From Pyruvatibacter sp. (GTDB taxonomy: Bacteria; Pseudomonadota; Alphaproteobacteria; CGMCC-115125), in contig NZ_JAVJSC010000002.1 in the NCBI RefSeq assembly GCF_040219635.1, positions 310,001 to 374,000 on the forward strand: a stretch of DNA of 64,000 nt, read 5' to 3'. Shown piece by piece: positions 9,429-17,661 of this stretch. The notes beneath the pieces are model-generated. The model saw only the letters and a program-made list of their open reading frames with translations. It made no database searches and was not told the origin of the DNA. Each line of letters begins with the position of its first letter. The stretch's first letter is position 1. Made by a program: the position numbers and the translations under genes.

Positions 9429-9977
9429 TTACTTGTCTTTATCTTGCAGCTTCAGCGCTGCCAGTACCGCGAACGGGGATGGCTCATCAGGCAGCGATGC
9501 CTCGTCCGGCAGGCTCGCATCGCGGTGACGCGGATACGGATCAAGCGCCAGCGACAGATACTGAACCACAGCCTCCCCCGCATCGAGTATTGAGCCTGTA
9601 TCACCGCCCAAAGCCTCCGGCGCATCCTCGTCAGACGACGGGTCAGACAAGACCTCGCCTTTCGACGCATCCTCCTCGATCATCCGTGCGGGCAGATAGC
9701 GAATGTCGAACTCATCTTCCACATGGGCTGATACCGGCTCCAGCGAAACCACGCAGGTCTGGATAACATCCGCGCTGAATGTGCCGTGCAATTTGGCCCC
9801 GAAACTGCGCCACGGCGTCACGCGGATTTTGATGTCCATCTGCTCAATGGCCTGCAGATCAAGTCGCCTGGCAACCGCTGCCAGTTCGTCTGCCGTGGGC
9901 CGCAGCGGCCGTTCAATGCCGGTGCCCGGCAGACTCGCGACATCAACACGATAGGAAAACTCAGGCACTTCAGACAT
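9429..9977 (-). CDS. DUF177/YceD-family protein
   Basis: Family linked in other bacteria to 23S rRNA accumulation (YceD/Duf177); function in alphaproteobacteria is poorly defined. The 182-residue product has the domain core VVSLEPVSAHVEDEFDIRYLP, the conserved part of the family (usually C[QR]R-like with VSLEPV in this branch), plus an acidic linker and a C-terminal Pro/Asp segment ending FAVLAALK, typical of the family. Start ATG at 9977 overlaps the end of the upstream chaperone gene by 8 nt, so the pair is coupled. It is followed by plsX in the usual order yceD-plsX-fabH, here with no rpmF between them. Confidence 0.85.
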   Translation of the reverse strand: MSEVPEFSYRVDVASLPGTGIERPLRPTADELAAVARRLDLQAIEQMDIKIRVTPWRSFGAKLHGTFSADVIQTCVVSLEPVSAHVEDEFDIRYLPARMIEEDASKGEVLSDPSSDEDAPEALGGDTGSILDAGEAVVQYLSLALDPYPRHRDASLPDEASLPDEPSPFAVLAALKLQDKDK

Positions 9978-10542
9978 CGCCGTCACCCTTGGCAGTGGCA
10001 ATGGCGGGAAAGTGCAACTCGCCTTCCATCAGCCGGTCCAGCGACTGTATCCCAAGGTCGGCGCGGGCCTGGCGAATATAGGCGGCGATAACCGCAACGC
10101 CGGTGGGGTTCGGCGCAACACCTGCATAGATGTTGCGTCCAACAGCATCGCGCAACGCTGCCGGGTCTGCGTCAGCAAGCGCTTTTTCATACGCATCCGT
10201 GCGGCCATAAAACTTGGAGGCCATTTTCTGAATGCGCTTGCCGATGCCCATGTCGCCCACTCCCATTTCGCGCAGGGCATGGTCCATATCCCTGAACATA
10301 TGGTCAAACAGGTCCTGCGACAGCGCCTGCGCGGCCTCGCCGCCACCGCGCAACCGGGCATTCACCAGATATGTATGCAGCGTCACCATGTCGAAACGGC
10401 CTTCAACGGTGTCGGGAACGCCAAGCTGCGCGTAAAAATAGGGGTCGCGCGCCTGGGCCATGATCACGCCATACAGCGCGTCCAGCACCGGCTTGTTGCG
10501 TCGGGCTGCCCTGAAAGGTGCCAATATCCGCTGCATCACCAT
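9970..10542 (-). CDS. ubiquinol-cytochrome c chaperone (CBP3/UQCC1-like)
   Basis: Assembly factor for the cytochrome bc1 complex, homologous to mitochondrial CBP3/UQCC1. Seen: helical core with LYGVIMAQARDPYFYAQL, TVEGRFDMVTLHTYLV, the conserved LFDHMFRDMDHALREMGVGD and GKRIQKMASKFYGR. The reading frame extends to an ATG at 10656, but the first part is low-complexity and overlaps the divergent gene's start, so I place the start at ATG 10542 (190 aa; ATG 10536 is equally possible). It shares the short divergent region with the BamE-like gene and overlaps the DUF177 gene by 8 nt. Confidence 0.87.
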   Translation of the reverse strand: MVMQRILAPFRAARRNKPVLDALYGVIMAQARDPYFYAQLGVPDTVEGRFDMVTLHTYLVNARLRGGGEAAQALSQDLFDHMFRDMDHALREMGVGDMGIGKRIQKMASKFYGRTDAYEKALADADPAALRDAVGRNIYAGVAPNPTGVAVIAAYIRQARADLGIQSLDRLMEGELHFPAIATAKGDGDV

Positions 10543-10685
10543 GAGGTATCCGCTTTCGTAGGTCTTAGCTGCGCCCGCCTGAGACGCTTCACAGGAGGGC
10601 ATTAAGCCCAAAGGCCCCTCTTGCCAAGCGGCGCGCGGCTCTTCATGTATTGTCACTCAAAAATTGGCAGCACCGCTTTGGCTTC

Positions 10686-11210
10686 ATGGAGAGAGATGTG
10701 CGCAGGCTCACGAAAAACCAACTGCGGCCGATTGGCCCCCTCAAGCAGACCCTGCCCCTCAAACAGACACTGGCAGCCGCAGCGCTTGCCGGACTGATGG
10801 TGGCCTGCGCCCCTGTTGTGAGCCAGCGCGGCTACGTGCCCAACGAGGATTTGCTGGCCGAAATCCGCGTCGGCATCGACAACAAGGACAGCGTGCTGAC
10901 CACATTCGGGTCACCCTCCACCCTGTCCACGGTGGATGGCGGCACCTGGTATTACATTTCCAGCATCGAAGAGCAGTTTGCGTTCTTCCGCGAGGAGACC
11001 GTGGACCGCGAAATTGTCGCGGTTTATTTTGACGAGGATAACAACGTCAAACAGCTTGGCTATTTCGGGCTGGAAGACGGCAAGATCGTCAATTTCATCG
11101 ACCGCGAAACACCCACCCGCGGCAAGGAGCTGACGTTCCTGCAACAAATGTTCGGCAACCTCGGCCGCTTCGGCTCCGGCACCCGCGCCGACCCGACGCC
11201 GGGTCTGTAG
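10686..11210 (+). CDS. bamE: BamE/SmpA-OmlA family outer-membrane assembly lipoprotein
   Basis: Lipoprotein of the BAM complex that inserts outer-membrane beta-barrels. A type II signal with lipobox MVACAP is followed by the BamE fold: YVPNEDLLAEIRVGIDNKDSVLTTFG, then the conserved TWYYISS strand and a long C-terminal extension normal for alphaproteobacterial OmlA. Start is unsettled: ATG 10686 has little ribosome-binding signal, whereas GTG 10698 has GGAGAG 4 nt upstream; the frame also extends to 10650. The signal peptide contains an 18-bp tandem duplication (10737-10772), giving PLKQTL twice. Divergent from the bc1 chaperone. Confidence 0.87.
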   Translation: MERDVRRLTKNQLRPIGPLKQTLPLKQTLAAAALAGLMVACAPVVSQRGYVPNEDLLAEIRVGIDNKDSVLTTFGSPSTLSTVDGGTWYYISSIEEQFAFFREETVDREIVAVYFDEDNNVKQLGYFGLEDGKIVNFIDRETPTRGKELTFLQQMFGNLGRFGSGTRADPTPGL

Positions 11211-11259
11211 CCGGCTACAAGCTGCCCCTGGATACCGCGATCAAGTCGCGGTAAGGCAA

Positions 11260-11411
11260 AAGTGGGAAGTTAGGGTTCCCCTCACTCTCACTTGCTTCCC
11301 CGCAGCTCGACCACGGAGCCCAGAGCCCCAAGCCACGGCAGAAGTGGGAGGTTAGGGCTCGCCGCACTCTCACTTGCCTCCCCGTGGCTTGACCACGGGG
11401 CCCAGAGCCCC
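11260..11411 (+). repeat. imperfect tandem 70-bp intergenic repeat (two copies)
   Basis: Two 70-bp copies at 11260-11329 and 11342-11411, spaced 82 bp start to start, identical at 61 of 70 positions by my alignment. Each opens with AAGTGGGA.GTTAGGG, contains CACTCTCACTTGC, and ends in a palindrome around GACCACGG followed by CCAGAGCCC. The palindromic end resembles the elements at 30661 and 47989 (stem, CTTGA-type loop, then CCAGAGCC). No coding potential is seen in 11211-11433 apart from the repeat. Confidence 0.8.
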
Positions 11412-11433
11412 TTTCCACAGCCACAAGAAAAAA

Positions 11434-11459
11434 GGCGGCGTCCCGATCAGGACGCCGCC
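11434..11459. terminator. bidirectional rho-independent terminator between bamE and hppA
   Basis: Perfect 10-bp stem GGCGGCGTCC/GGACGCCGCC with loop CGATCA. Read leftward it is followed by TTTTTTCTTG, a good terminator for hppA. Read rightward it is followed by TTCTTGTTTTG, which could also end the bamE transcript. Confidence 0.9.
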
Positions 11460-11485
11460 TTCTTGTTTTGCTAAAGCCCTAAACC

Positions 11486-13603
11486 CTAGTGAGCAAGCAC
11501 CGCCAGCAGCAGCAATGCCACGATGTTGGTGATCTTGATCATCGGGTTCACCGCCGGACCGGCAGTGTCCTTGTAAGGGTCACCCACCGTATCGCCGGTG
11601 ATGGCCGCCTTGTGAGCATCAGAGCCCTTGCCGCCATGGGCACCGTCTTCGATCACCTTCTTGGCGTTATCCCATGCACCGCCACCGGCAGTCATCGAGA
11701 TAGCCACGAACAGACCTGTCACGATCACACCCAGCAGCATGGCACCAACGGCTGAGAATGCCGCCGACTTGTCTGCCACCCACATGATGATGAAGTACAG
11801 CGCCACGGGTGACAGCACCGGCAGCATGGACGGTACAATCATCTCGCGGATAGCCGCCTTGGTCAGCAGGTCAACGGCCTGCTTGTAATCAGGCTTCTCC
11901 GTGCCCTGCATGATGCCGGGCTTTTCTTTGAACTGACGGCGCACTTCTTCCACGATGGCCGCAGCCGCACGGCCCACAGCCATCATGCCCATGGCCCCGA
12001 ACAGGAACGGCAACATGCCGCCGACCAGCAAACCAACCACGACGTAAGGGTTGGACAGCGAGAAATCGACGTTGATGCCTGCAAAATACGGATACGTTGC
12101 CGGATCAGCCGCGAAGAACTTCAGATCCTCCGTATAGGCCGCAAACAGCACCAGCGCACCCAGACCGGCAGAACCAATGGCATAGCCCTTGGTTACAGCC
12201 TTGGTGGTGTTCCCCACAGCATCCAGCGCGTCAGTGGTCTTGCGGACGCTTTCGTCCAGCTCGGCCATTTCAGCAATGCCGCCTGCGTTGTCCGTCACCG
12301 GACCAAACGCATCAAGCGCCACAACCATGCCCGCAAGCGCCAGCATGGTGGACACTGCAATGGCAATGCCGAACAGACCCGCAAGGTTGAAAGTCACAAT
12401 GATGCCCGCAACAATGACGATGGCAGGCAGCGCCGTTGCTTCAAGCGACACAGCCAGACCCTGGATCACGTTGGTGCCGTGACCGGACACAGATGCCTGC
12501 GCCACGGACTGCACCGGACGGTAATTCGTGCCCGTGTAGTATTCAGTGATCCAGATGATGAGACCCGTAATCACCAGACCCGCAACACCACAAAGATACA
12601 GGCTCATGCCGGTAAAGCTGAGACCGCTGGCCAGCGTATAGGTGGTATCCAGACCAACCACATAATCAGTGGTGAAGTAGAGCGCGATCAACGACAGCAC
12701 TGCTGATGCAATAAAGCCCTTGTAGAGCGCCCCCATGATGGAGCCGTTCGAGCCAAGCCGCACAAAGAACGTGCCGATGATCGACGTCACGATGCAGGTG
12801 GCACCGATAACCAGCGGATACAGCATCATCGTTTCACCGGCAGCGCCAACGAAGAAGATGGACGCCAGAACCATGGTGGCGACAATCGTCACCGCATAGG
12901 TTTCAAACAGGTCAGCCGCCATGCCCGCGCAGTCGCCCACGTTGTCGCCCACATTGTCGGCGATGGTGGCGGGGTTGCGGGGGTCATCTTCGGGGATGCC
13001 CGCTTCGATCTTGCCCACAAGGTCGCCGCCCACATCCGCACCCTTGGTGAAGATGCCGCCGCCAAGACGCGCAAAGATTGAAATGAGGGAGGCACCAAAG
13101 CCAAGCGCCACCAGCGCATCAATCACCTGACGCGAATTGGCTGCATGGCCCAGCGTGTCGGTCAGCACGGTGTAATAAACCGCCACACCGAGCAACGCGA
13201 GACCGGCCACCAACATGCCGGTGACAGCACCGGATTTGAACGCGATGTTGAGGCCCGCGGCCAGGCTTTCGGATGCCGCCTGCGTGGTACGCACATTGGC
13301 GCGCACCGACACAATCATGCCGATATAGCCGGCGATACCCGACAGCACGGCACCGGCAGCAAAGCCGATAGCCGTCAGCATACCCAGCAACCACCAGACG
13401 ATGGCGAAAATCACGATGCCCACAATGGCAACCGTGGAGTATTGACGGTTGAGGTAGGCAGCAGCGCCTTCCTGAATTGCGCCTGCAATTTCTTGCATGC
13501 GCGCATTGCCCGCGCTTGCCGCCAGAACCGAGCGAATAGCCCAGGCCCCATAGACAAGCGACAGAGCGCCAGCGGCCAGAATGGCCATCATCGTCGTGCT
13601 CAT
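11486..13603 (-). CDS. hppA: K+-independent H+-translocating membrane pyrophosphatase
   Basis: Integral-membrane H+ pump driven by PPi hydrolysis. The 705-residue product has about 16 membrane segments. It carries the substrate motif [19 protein letters not shown] (from residue 188), the acidic motif [12 protein letters not shown] (about 216-227) and a third acidic motif near the C-terminus ([15 protein letters not shown]). Lys468 in GNTTKA marks the K+-independent subfamily, where K+-dependent enzymes have Ala. I chose ATG 13603 over 13666 because AGGAAG lies 9 nt upstream and the hydrophobic N-terminus starts there. It is a single-gene unit ended by the terminator at 11434-11459; 13604-13865 holds no gene. 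Confidence 0.96.
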   Translation of the reverse strand: MSTTMMAILAAGALSLVYGAWAIRSVLAASAGNARMQEIAGAIQEGAAAYLNRQYSTVAIVGIVIFAIVWWLLGMLTAIGFAAGAVLSGIAGYIGMIVSVRANVRTTQAASESLAAGLNIAFKSGAVTGMLVAGLALLGVAVYYTVLTDTLGHAANSRQVIDALVALGFGASLISIFARLGGGIFTKGADVGGDLVGKIEAGIPEDDPRNPATIADNVGDNVGDCAGMAADLFETYAVTIVATMVLASIFFVGAAGETMMLYPLVIGATCIVTSIIGTFFVRLGSNGSIMGALYKGFIASAVLSLIALYFTTDYVVGLDTTYTLASGLSFTGMSLYLCGVAGLVITGLIIWITEYYTGTNYRPVQSVAQASVSGHGTNVIQGLAVSLEATALPAIVIVAGIIVTFNLAGLFGIAIAVSTMLALAGMVVALDAFGPVTDNAGGIAEMAELDESVRKTTDALDAVGNTTKAVTKGYAIGSAGLGALVLFAAYTEDLKFFAADPATYPYFAGINVDFSLSNPYVVVGLLVGGMLPFLFGAMGMMAVGRAAAAIVEEVRRQFKEKPGIMQGTEKPDYKQAVDLLTKAAIREMIVPSMLPVLSPVALYFIIMWVADKSAAFSAVGAMLLGVIVTGLFVAISMTAGGGAWDNAKKVIEDGAHGGKGSDAHKAAITGDTVGDPYKDTAGPAVNPMIKITNIVALLLLAVLAH

Positions 13604-13865
13604 TTGCGTGTGCTTCCTAATGTGGCAGCCGGTTGGCCCGGCAGCCTTTGAGTTTTGGTTAAACAACTGAGCGGTGGATTTATGGCAGGCGTGAAAAAGC
13701 CGCTAATCCGGCCCGTCACGCCCTGTCGTCCCCACCCCTGAAGATCGCGCGGAACATGCCAAATGTACCCCCACAAGGCAACCGGCGATGATGTTGAAGA
13801 TCACGAGGGGTTAGCAGCGCCGCTGTACCCGGTCACCCATAGATGCTTGGACCGTCCGGAAACCG

Positions 13866-14858
13866 TCAGAAATGCCGGAACCCTGCACGTGGGACATCAA
13901 TAACGCTGCCAGCCGAATCAACAACATCCACCCGGCCCGCCTCACCGGCCAGAATATGGCCTATGCGCGTCACCGGCGTATCGCTGGCACCCGATGCGGC
14001 AGCAATCGCCTCAGCAGCGTCGGCAGGCGCTGAAAACACAATTTCGTAGTCATCCCCTGCTCCCAGTAGCGACAGGCGCAATGCCGGGTCCGATTTGACC
14101 AGCCGTTGCGCTGAGGAAGACAACGGCACACGCTCAAGCTCAATACGGGCGCACAGCCCGGACATCTGCGTGAGGTGGCCCACGTCCGCCACCAGCCCGT
14201 CTGACACATCAAGCGCTGCCGTCGCAAACCCGGCCAGCGCTGCGCCAAACGCCACACGCGGGTGCGGCAGGTGATAGCGCTCTATCAGCGGCGTGCGACG
14301 GCCAAGGGCGACTGTACCCAGGTCACCGCGCAGGATTTTGAGGCCGAGGCCCGCGTCGCCAATGGTGCCGGTGACATACAACCCGTCGCCCTCGCCCGCA
14401 CCATTGCGGCCCACAAACCCGCCATCGGCCACATGCCCAAGCGCTGTGAGTGAAAAACTGTCCGGCCCCGGCGTGCGGACCGTGTCACCGCCGATCAGCA
14501 CCATGCCGTAAGTTTCAAGGTCTTGCGCGAGGCCGGCAGCAAAGGCGTCAAGCCAGGCAACGTCGCGGTTCTCATTGAAGGCAGCAGCCAGCAGGCAGCC
14601 ATTTGGCACCACACCCTTGGCAACCAGATCAGACACATTCACCCGCACCAGCTTGCGCGCGATCAGGTCCGGCGGGTCGTCGGGCAGAAAATGCACGCCC
14701 GCGACGATCATGTCCTTGGTGATGCAGGTACGCTGGCCCGGCTCAGACGCGGGCACAAAACCCGCGTCATCACGCAGGCCAAGCCCGTGCGGCGCATCAG
14801 AGAGCGGCGCAAACAGGCGCGCAATAAGGGAAAACTCGCTGTCGGGCGGCACCGCCAC
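13866..14858 (-). CDS. thiL: thiamine-monophosphate kinase
   Basis: ATP-dependent phosphorylation of thiamine monophosphate to thiamine pyrophosphate. AIRS-type fold, 330 residues. Motifs: EFSLIARLFAPL at the start, GLRDDAG, ITKDMIVAGVHF, the Asn/Asp-rich ARKLVRVNVSDLVAKG, GGDTVR, LDVSDGLVAD and GAGDDYEIVFSAP. The GTG start directly follows the nusB stop (adjacent bases), so translation is coupled. nusB-thiL is a common pair. It is the last gene of the leftward glyA-nrdR-rib-nusB-thiL run. Confidence 0.95.
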   Translation of the reverse strand: MAVPPDSEFSLIARLFAPLSDAPHGLGLRDDAGFVPASEPGQRTCITKDMIVAGVHFLPDDPPDLIARKLVRVNVSDLVAKGVVPNGCLLAAAFNENRDVAWLDAFAAGLAQDLETYGMVLIGGDTVRTPGPDSFSLTALGHVADGGFVGRNGAGEGDGLYVTGTIGDAGLGLKILRGDLGTVALGRRTPLIERYHLPHPRVAFGAALAGFATAALDVSDGLVADVGHLTQMSGLCARIELERVPLSSSAQRLVKSDPALRLSLLGAGDDYEIVFSAPADAAEAIAAASGASDTPVTRIGHILAGEAGRVDVVDSAGSVIDVPRAGFRHF

Positions 14859-15362
14859 CTAGGCCTGATCCAGCGTCTGCGACCCCAGCAGTTCGCGGGC
14901 CAGCCGGTCCAGCACCGCATTCACCACCTTGGGTTCGTCGCCGTCAAAAAAGGCGTGCGCAACGCTGACATACTCATTGATAACGGCCTTGGGCGGTACA
15001 TCGCTGCGACCGTGAATCTCGAATGCCCCCGCCCGCAACACCGCGCGCAAGGTGGCGTCGAGACGCGGCAACCGCCAGCCTTGTGCAAGCGCACCGTCGA
15101 TCGCCGGGTCAAGGTCGCCCTGCCGGTCAACAACGCCGCGCACGATCGACTCAAAAAAGTCCGCGTCTGCCGGCGCATCATCGCGGAGTTCCTGCGCCGT
15201 CTCGCCATCATAGGTACGGCCAAGGCGCGCGGCGCGGAACTCGGCAATGACATCGCCAATGTCGGCGCTGCCAATGTCCATCTGATACAGCGCCTGCACG
15301 GCAGCCAGCCGCGCATTGCTGCGTGCTTCGTGCGGCTCATAAGGCTTTGCTTTGGCGTTCAA
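14859..15362 (-). CDS. nusB: transcription antitermination factor NusB
   Basis: Forms the NusB-NusE complex on boxA of rRNA operons. All-helical fold with SNARLAAVQALYQMDIG, FFESIVRGVVDRQGDLD, LDATLRAVLRAGAFEI and the C-terminal VINEYVSVAHAFFDGDEPKVVNAV. I place the start at TTG 15362 (167 aa): GGTGGA lies 6 nt upstream, residues from here match NusB, and the frame's earlier part falls inside ribH. No in-frame ATG or GTG fits. Lies between ribH (13-nt gap) and thiL (adjacent). Confidence 0.93.
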   Translation of the reverse strand: MNAKAKPYEPHEARSNARLAAVQALYQMDIGSADIGDVIAEFRAARLGRTYDGETAQELRDDAPADADFFESIVRGVVDRQGDLDPAIDGALAQGWRLPRLDATLRAVLRAGAFEIHGRSDVPPKAVINEYVSVAHAFFDGDEPKVVNAVLDRLARELLGSQTLDQA

Positions 15363-15375
15363 GAGAGTTCCACCG

Positions 15376-15846
15376 CTAAAGTCCGTCCACGCGCATCGCG
15401 CGCTTGTGGGCAATCATGGCCAACGCCGCCACCGCAGCACCGCCGCCCTTGTTCTTGTCATCCACGTTGGCGCGCGCCCACGCCTGATCTTCGTTTTCAA
15501 CGGTCTGAATGCCGTTGCCCAGCGCCAGCGCATGTTCGACGCTCAGGTCCATAAGCGCCCGCGCGCTTTCAAATGCAACAATATCAAAATGCGCCGTCTC
15601 GCCACGAATGACGCAGCCAAGCGTGACAAAGCCATCATACTGCTTCTGTCGCCCGGTCACAGCCATGGCACGTAGCGCATACACCACCGCCGCCGGTATC
15701 TCCAACACGCCGGGTACTTCCATGCGCTCATAGGTGCCGCCAACAGCTTCAATTTCAGCAATCGCACCGCGCGCCATCTCGTCCGTCAGTTCGGGATAGA
15801 AGCGCGCTTCAATGATGAGAATGTGGGGAGGTTTGGTGCCGGTCAC
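15376..15846 (-). CDS. ribH: 6,7-dimethyl-8-ribityllumazine synthase
   Basis: Penultimate step of riboflavin synthesis: condenses the pyrimidinedione with dihydroxybutanone phosphate. 156 residues, standard length. Seen: IIEARFYPELTDEMARGA, VPGVLEIPAAV, GCVIRGETAHFDIVAFESA and the C-terminal NKGGGAAVAALAMI. The catalytic His is in the GETAHFD motif. Starts at GTG overlapping the ribB stop by 4 nt (GTGA), which couples the two genes. Part of the ribD-ribE-ribB-ribH run. Confidence 0.95.
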   Translation of the reverse strand: MTGTKPPHILIIEARFYPELTDEMARGAIAEIEAVGGTYERMEVPGVLEIPAAVVYALRAMAVTGRQKQYDGFVTLGCVIRGETAHFDIVAFESARALMDLSVEHALALGNGIQTVENEDQAWARANVDDKNKGGGAAVAALAMIAHKRAMRVDGL

Positions 15847-16976
15847 TCGCCCGCCTCCTTCATCTGCGTAATGGGCCGCTGGCCGACAACTTCAAGCCCG
15901 TAGCCTTCAATGCCCACAATCGTCGGGTTGGGCGAATTGGACAAAAGCTCCATCTTCCGCACCCCCAGATCCAGCAATATCTGCGCGCCGATACCATATT
16001 CACGCAAACGCCGTGGCCCCTGCTCCTTACGGGTTTTCTCATCCATCAGCAGCATGTCAGACACAATGGTCGCGTCCGTATCGCGAATAATCACGATCAC
16101 CCCGCGGCCTTCGTCTGCGATAGCCCGCATACTGTCCTCGATGATGCCCGCCCGGCCGCCCGAGCCCAGCAACAGATCATCAAACACATTGACCGCGTGC
16201 ATCCGCACCAGCACCGGCTCGGCGGTGCTGACATCACCCTTTACCAGAGCCACATGCTCCGCATACTGAACTTTATTCTGATATACCATCATCTGCCATT
16301 CACCACCTGCTTCGCTGTGGAAGGGCTTTTCAATGGCACGGCTCATGAAATTATCGTGCTTGCGGCGATAGGCGATGAGGTCTGCGATGGTAGCAACCTT
16401 AAGGCTGTGCAACTGGGCAAACTGCACAAGGTCCGGCAACCGCGCCATGGTGCCGTCATCGTTCATGATTTCACAGATGACACCCGCAGGGTTAAGCCCC
16501 GCAAGCCGCGAAATATCAACAGCAGCTTCCGTATGGCCCGCACGCACCAGCACGCCGCCCTTGCGCGCCACCAGGGGAAACACATGGCCCGGCGTTGCAA
16601 TGTCGGCATAGTTTTTGGTGGGGTCGATCGCCACCGCAATCGTGTGTGCCCGGTCATGCGCTGAAATGCCCGTCGTCACACCTTCGCGCGCCTCAATGGA
16701 AATGGTAAAGGCAGTTTGGTGGCGCGACTGATTGTGAGCCGACATCAGCTCAAGATTTAGCTGCGCCGCCCGGTCTTCGCCCATCGCCAGACAAATCAGC
16801 CCGCGACCATATTTGGCCATGAAGTTCACCGCGTCCGGCGTCGCCATTTGTGCCGGAATAATCAGATCACCCTCGTTTTCGCGATCCTCTGCGTCAACAA
16901 GAATGAACATCCTGCCATTGCGCGCGTCCTCGATTACATCCTCGATCGGAGACAGATAACTGGTAAATTCGCTCAT
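15843..16976 (-). CDS. ribB: 3,4-dihydroxy-2-butanone 4-phosphate synthase with degenerate GTP cyclohydrolase II domain
   Basis: The N-terminal domain (about residues 8-205) is an intact DHBP synthase: ILVDAEDRENEGDLI, AKYGRGLICLAM and RAGHTEAAVDI. The C-terminal domain (about 225-370) has the RibA fold outline (VLVRMHAVNVFDDLLLG) but lacks the three zinc cysteines and the usual GTP-binding Arg/Asp positions, so it is unlikely to be a GTP cyclohydrolase II. This matches the known RibBX-type split in proteobacteria and implies that ribA is elsewhere. I chose ATG 16976 (377 aa), with AAGGA 10 nt upstream, over the earlier in-frame start. An 18-bp palindrome lies in its leader. Confidence 0.92.
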   Translation of the reverse strand: MSEFTSYLSPIEDVIEDARNGRMFILVDAEDRENEGDLIIPAQMATPDAVNFMAKYGRGLICLAMGEDRAAQLNLELMSAHNQSRHQTAFTISIEAREGVTTGISAHDRAHTIAVAIDPTKNYADIATPGHVFPLVARKGGVLVRAGHTEAAVDISRLAGLNPAGVICEIMNDDGTMARLPDLVQFAQLHSLKVATIADLIAYRRKHDNFMSRAIEKPFHSEAGGEWQMMVYQNKVQYAEHVALVKGDVSTAEPVLVRMHAVNVFDDLLLGSGGRAGIIEDSMRAIADEGRGVIVIIRDTDATIVSDMLLMDEKTRKEQGPRRLREYGIGAQILLDLGVRKMELLSNSPNPTIVGIEGYGLEVVGQRPITQMKEAGE

Positions 16977-16998
16977 GCGCAGGTGTCCTTTTTCAGCC

Positions 16999-17016
16999 CC
17001 GCACATATATGTGCGG
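16999..17016. promoter_or_regulatory. perfect 18-bp palindrome between ribE and ribB
   Basis: CCGCACATATATGTGCGG is a perfect palindrome in the 60-bp gap ahead of ribB. As RNA it makes a 7-bp stem with a TATA loop. Read leftward it is followed by GGCTGAAAAAGGACAC, so there is no terminator T-run. It ends 22 bp before the ribB start. A protein operator or an RNA processing/attenuation hairpin are both possible. Confidence 0.5.
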
Positions 17017-17036
17017 TACGGCCTTGTTACTGTCTT

Positions 17037-17654
17037 TTATGCGTTATTGCCGGCAAGCGCTGCAACCTGACGGGCCACATAGCGCGCCAGCATGTCAATT
17101 TCCAGATTGACCGGGTCGCCGTTCGTGAGGTCGCCAAGCGTGGTTTCGCTTTGGGTGTGCGGAATGATGTTAACCCCGAAAGTGTCGTCCCCGACTTCGT
17201 TCACCGTCAGCGAGATACCGTCAATGGTGATTGAGCCCTTGGGCGCAATATACGCCATCATCTCGGCAGGTGCCCTGAATGTGAGCCGCCAGCTATCGCC
17301 CTCCGGCACGCTGGACAAAAGACTGCCAACGCCATCCACATGCCCGCTCACGATATGACCACCCAACTCGTCGCCCGCCTTCAGGGCGCGCTCAAGGTTG
17401 ATGCGTGACCCAACACGCCAGCTTCCCAGCTTGGTGTGCGCCAATGTCTCGCCTGATGCTTCAACATCGAACCAGCATGTTTGTGCATCGCTGCGGCCTT
17501 TCCCTATCACCGTAAGACATGCCCCGGAACACGCGATGGATGCCCCCAAGGCAATACCGTCAGCGTCATAACGCGTGGCAATGCGAAACCGCGTGTCGCC
17601 ACGCTCTTCTATCTCGGTGACTTTGCCGATGTCAGTGATGATGCCGGTAAACAT
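17037..17654 (-). CDS. ribE: riboflavin synthase, alpha chain
   Basis: Dismutates two lumazine molecules to riboflavin. 205 residues, made of two lumazine-binding barrels: the first begins MFTGIITDIGKV and has IACSGACLTV, the second begins with the GGHIVSGHVDGVG region and has SITIDGISLTVNEV. Both repeats are intact and the N-terminal MFTGI motif essential for catalysis is present. ribD lies 7 bp upstream and ribB 60 bp downstream, separated by a palindrome. Confidence 0.95.
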   Translation of the reverse strand: MFTGIITDIGKVTEIEERGDTRFRIATRYDADGIALGASIACSGACLTVIGKGRSDAQTCWFDVEASGETLAHTKLGSWRVGSRINLERALKAGDELGGHIVSGHVDGVGSLLSSVPEGDSWRLTFRAPAEMMAYIAPKGSITIDGISLTVNEVGDDTFGVNIIPHTQSETTLGDLTNGDPVNLEIDMLARYVARQVAALAGNNA

Positions 17655-17661
17655 TGAAGCC

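Noticed and set aside
14523..15554. 343-codon rightward frame across thiL-nusB-ribH
   Set aside because: Crosses three recognised leftward genes; shadow of their codon bias.
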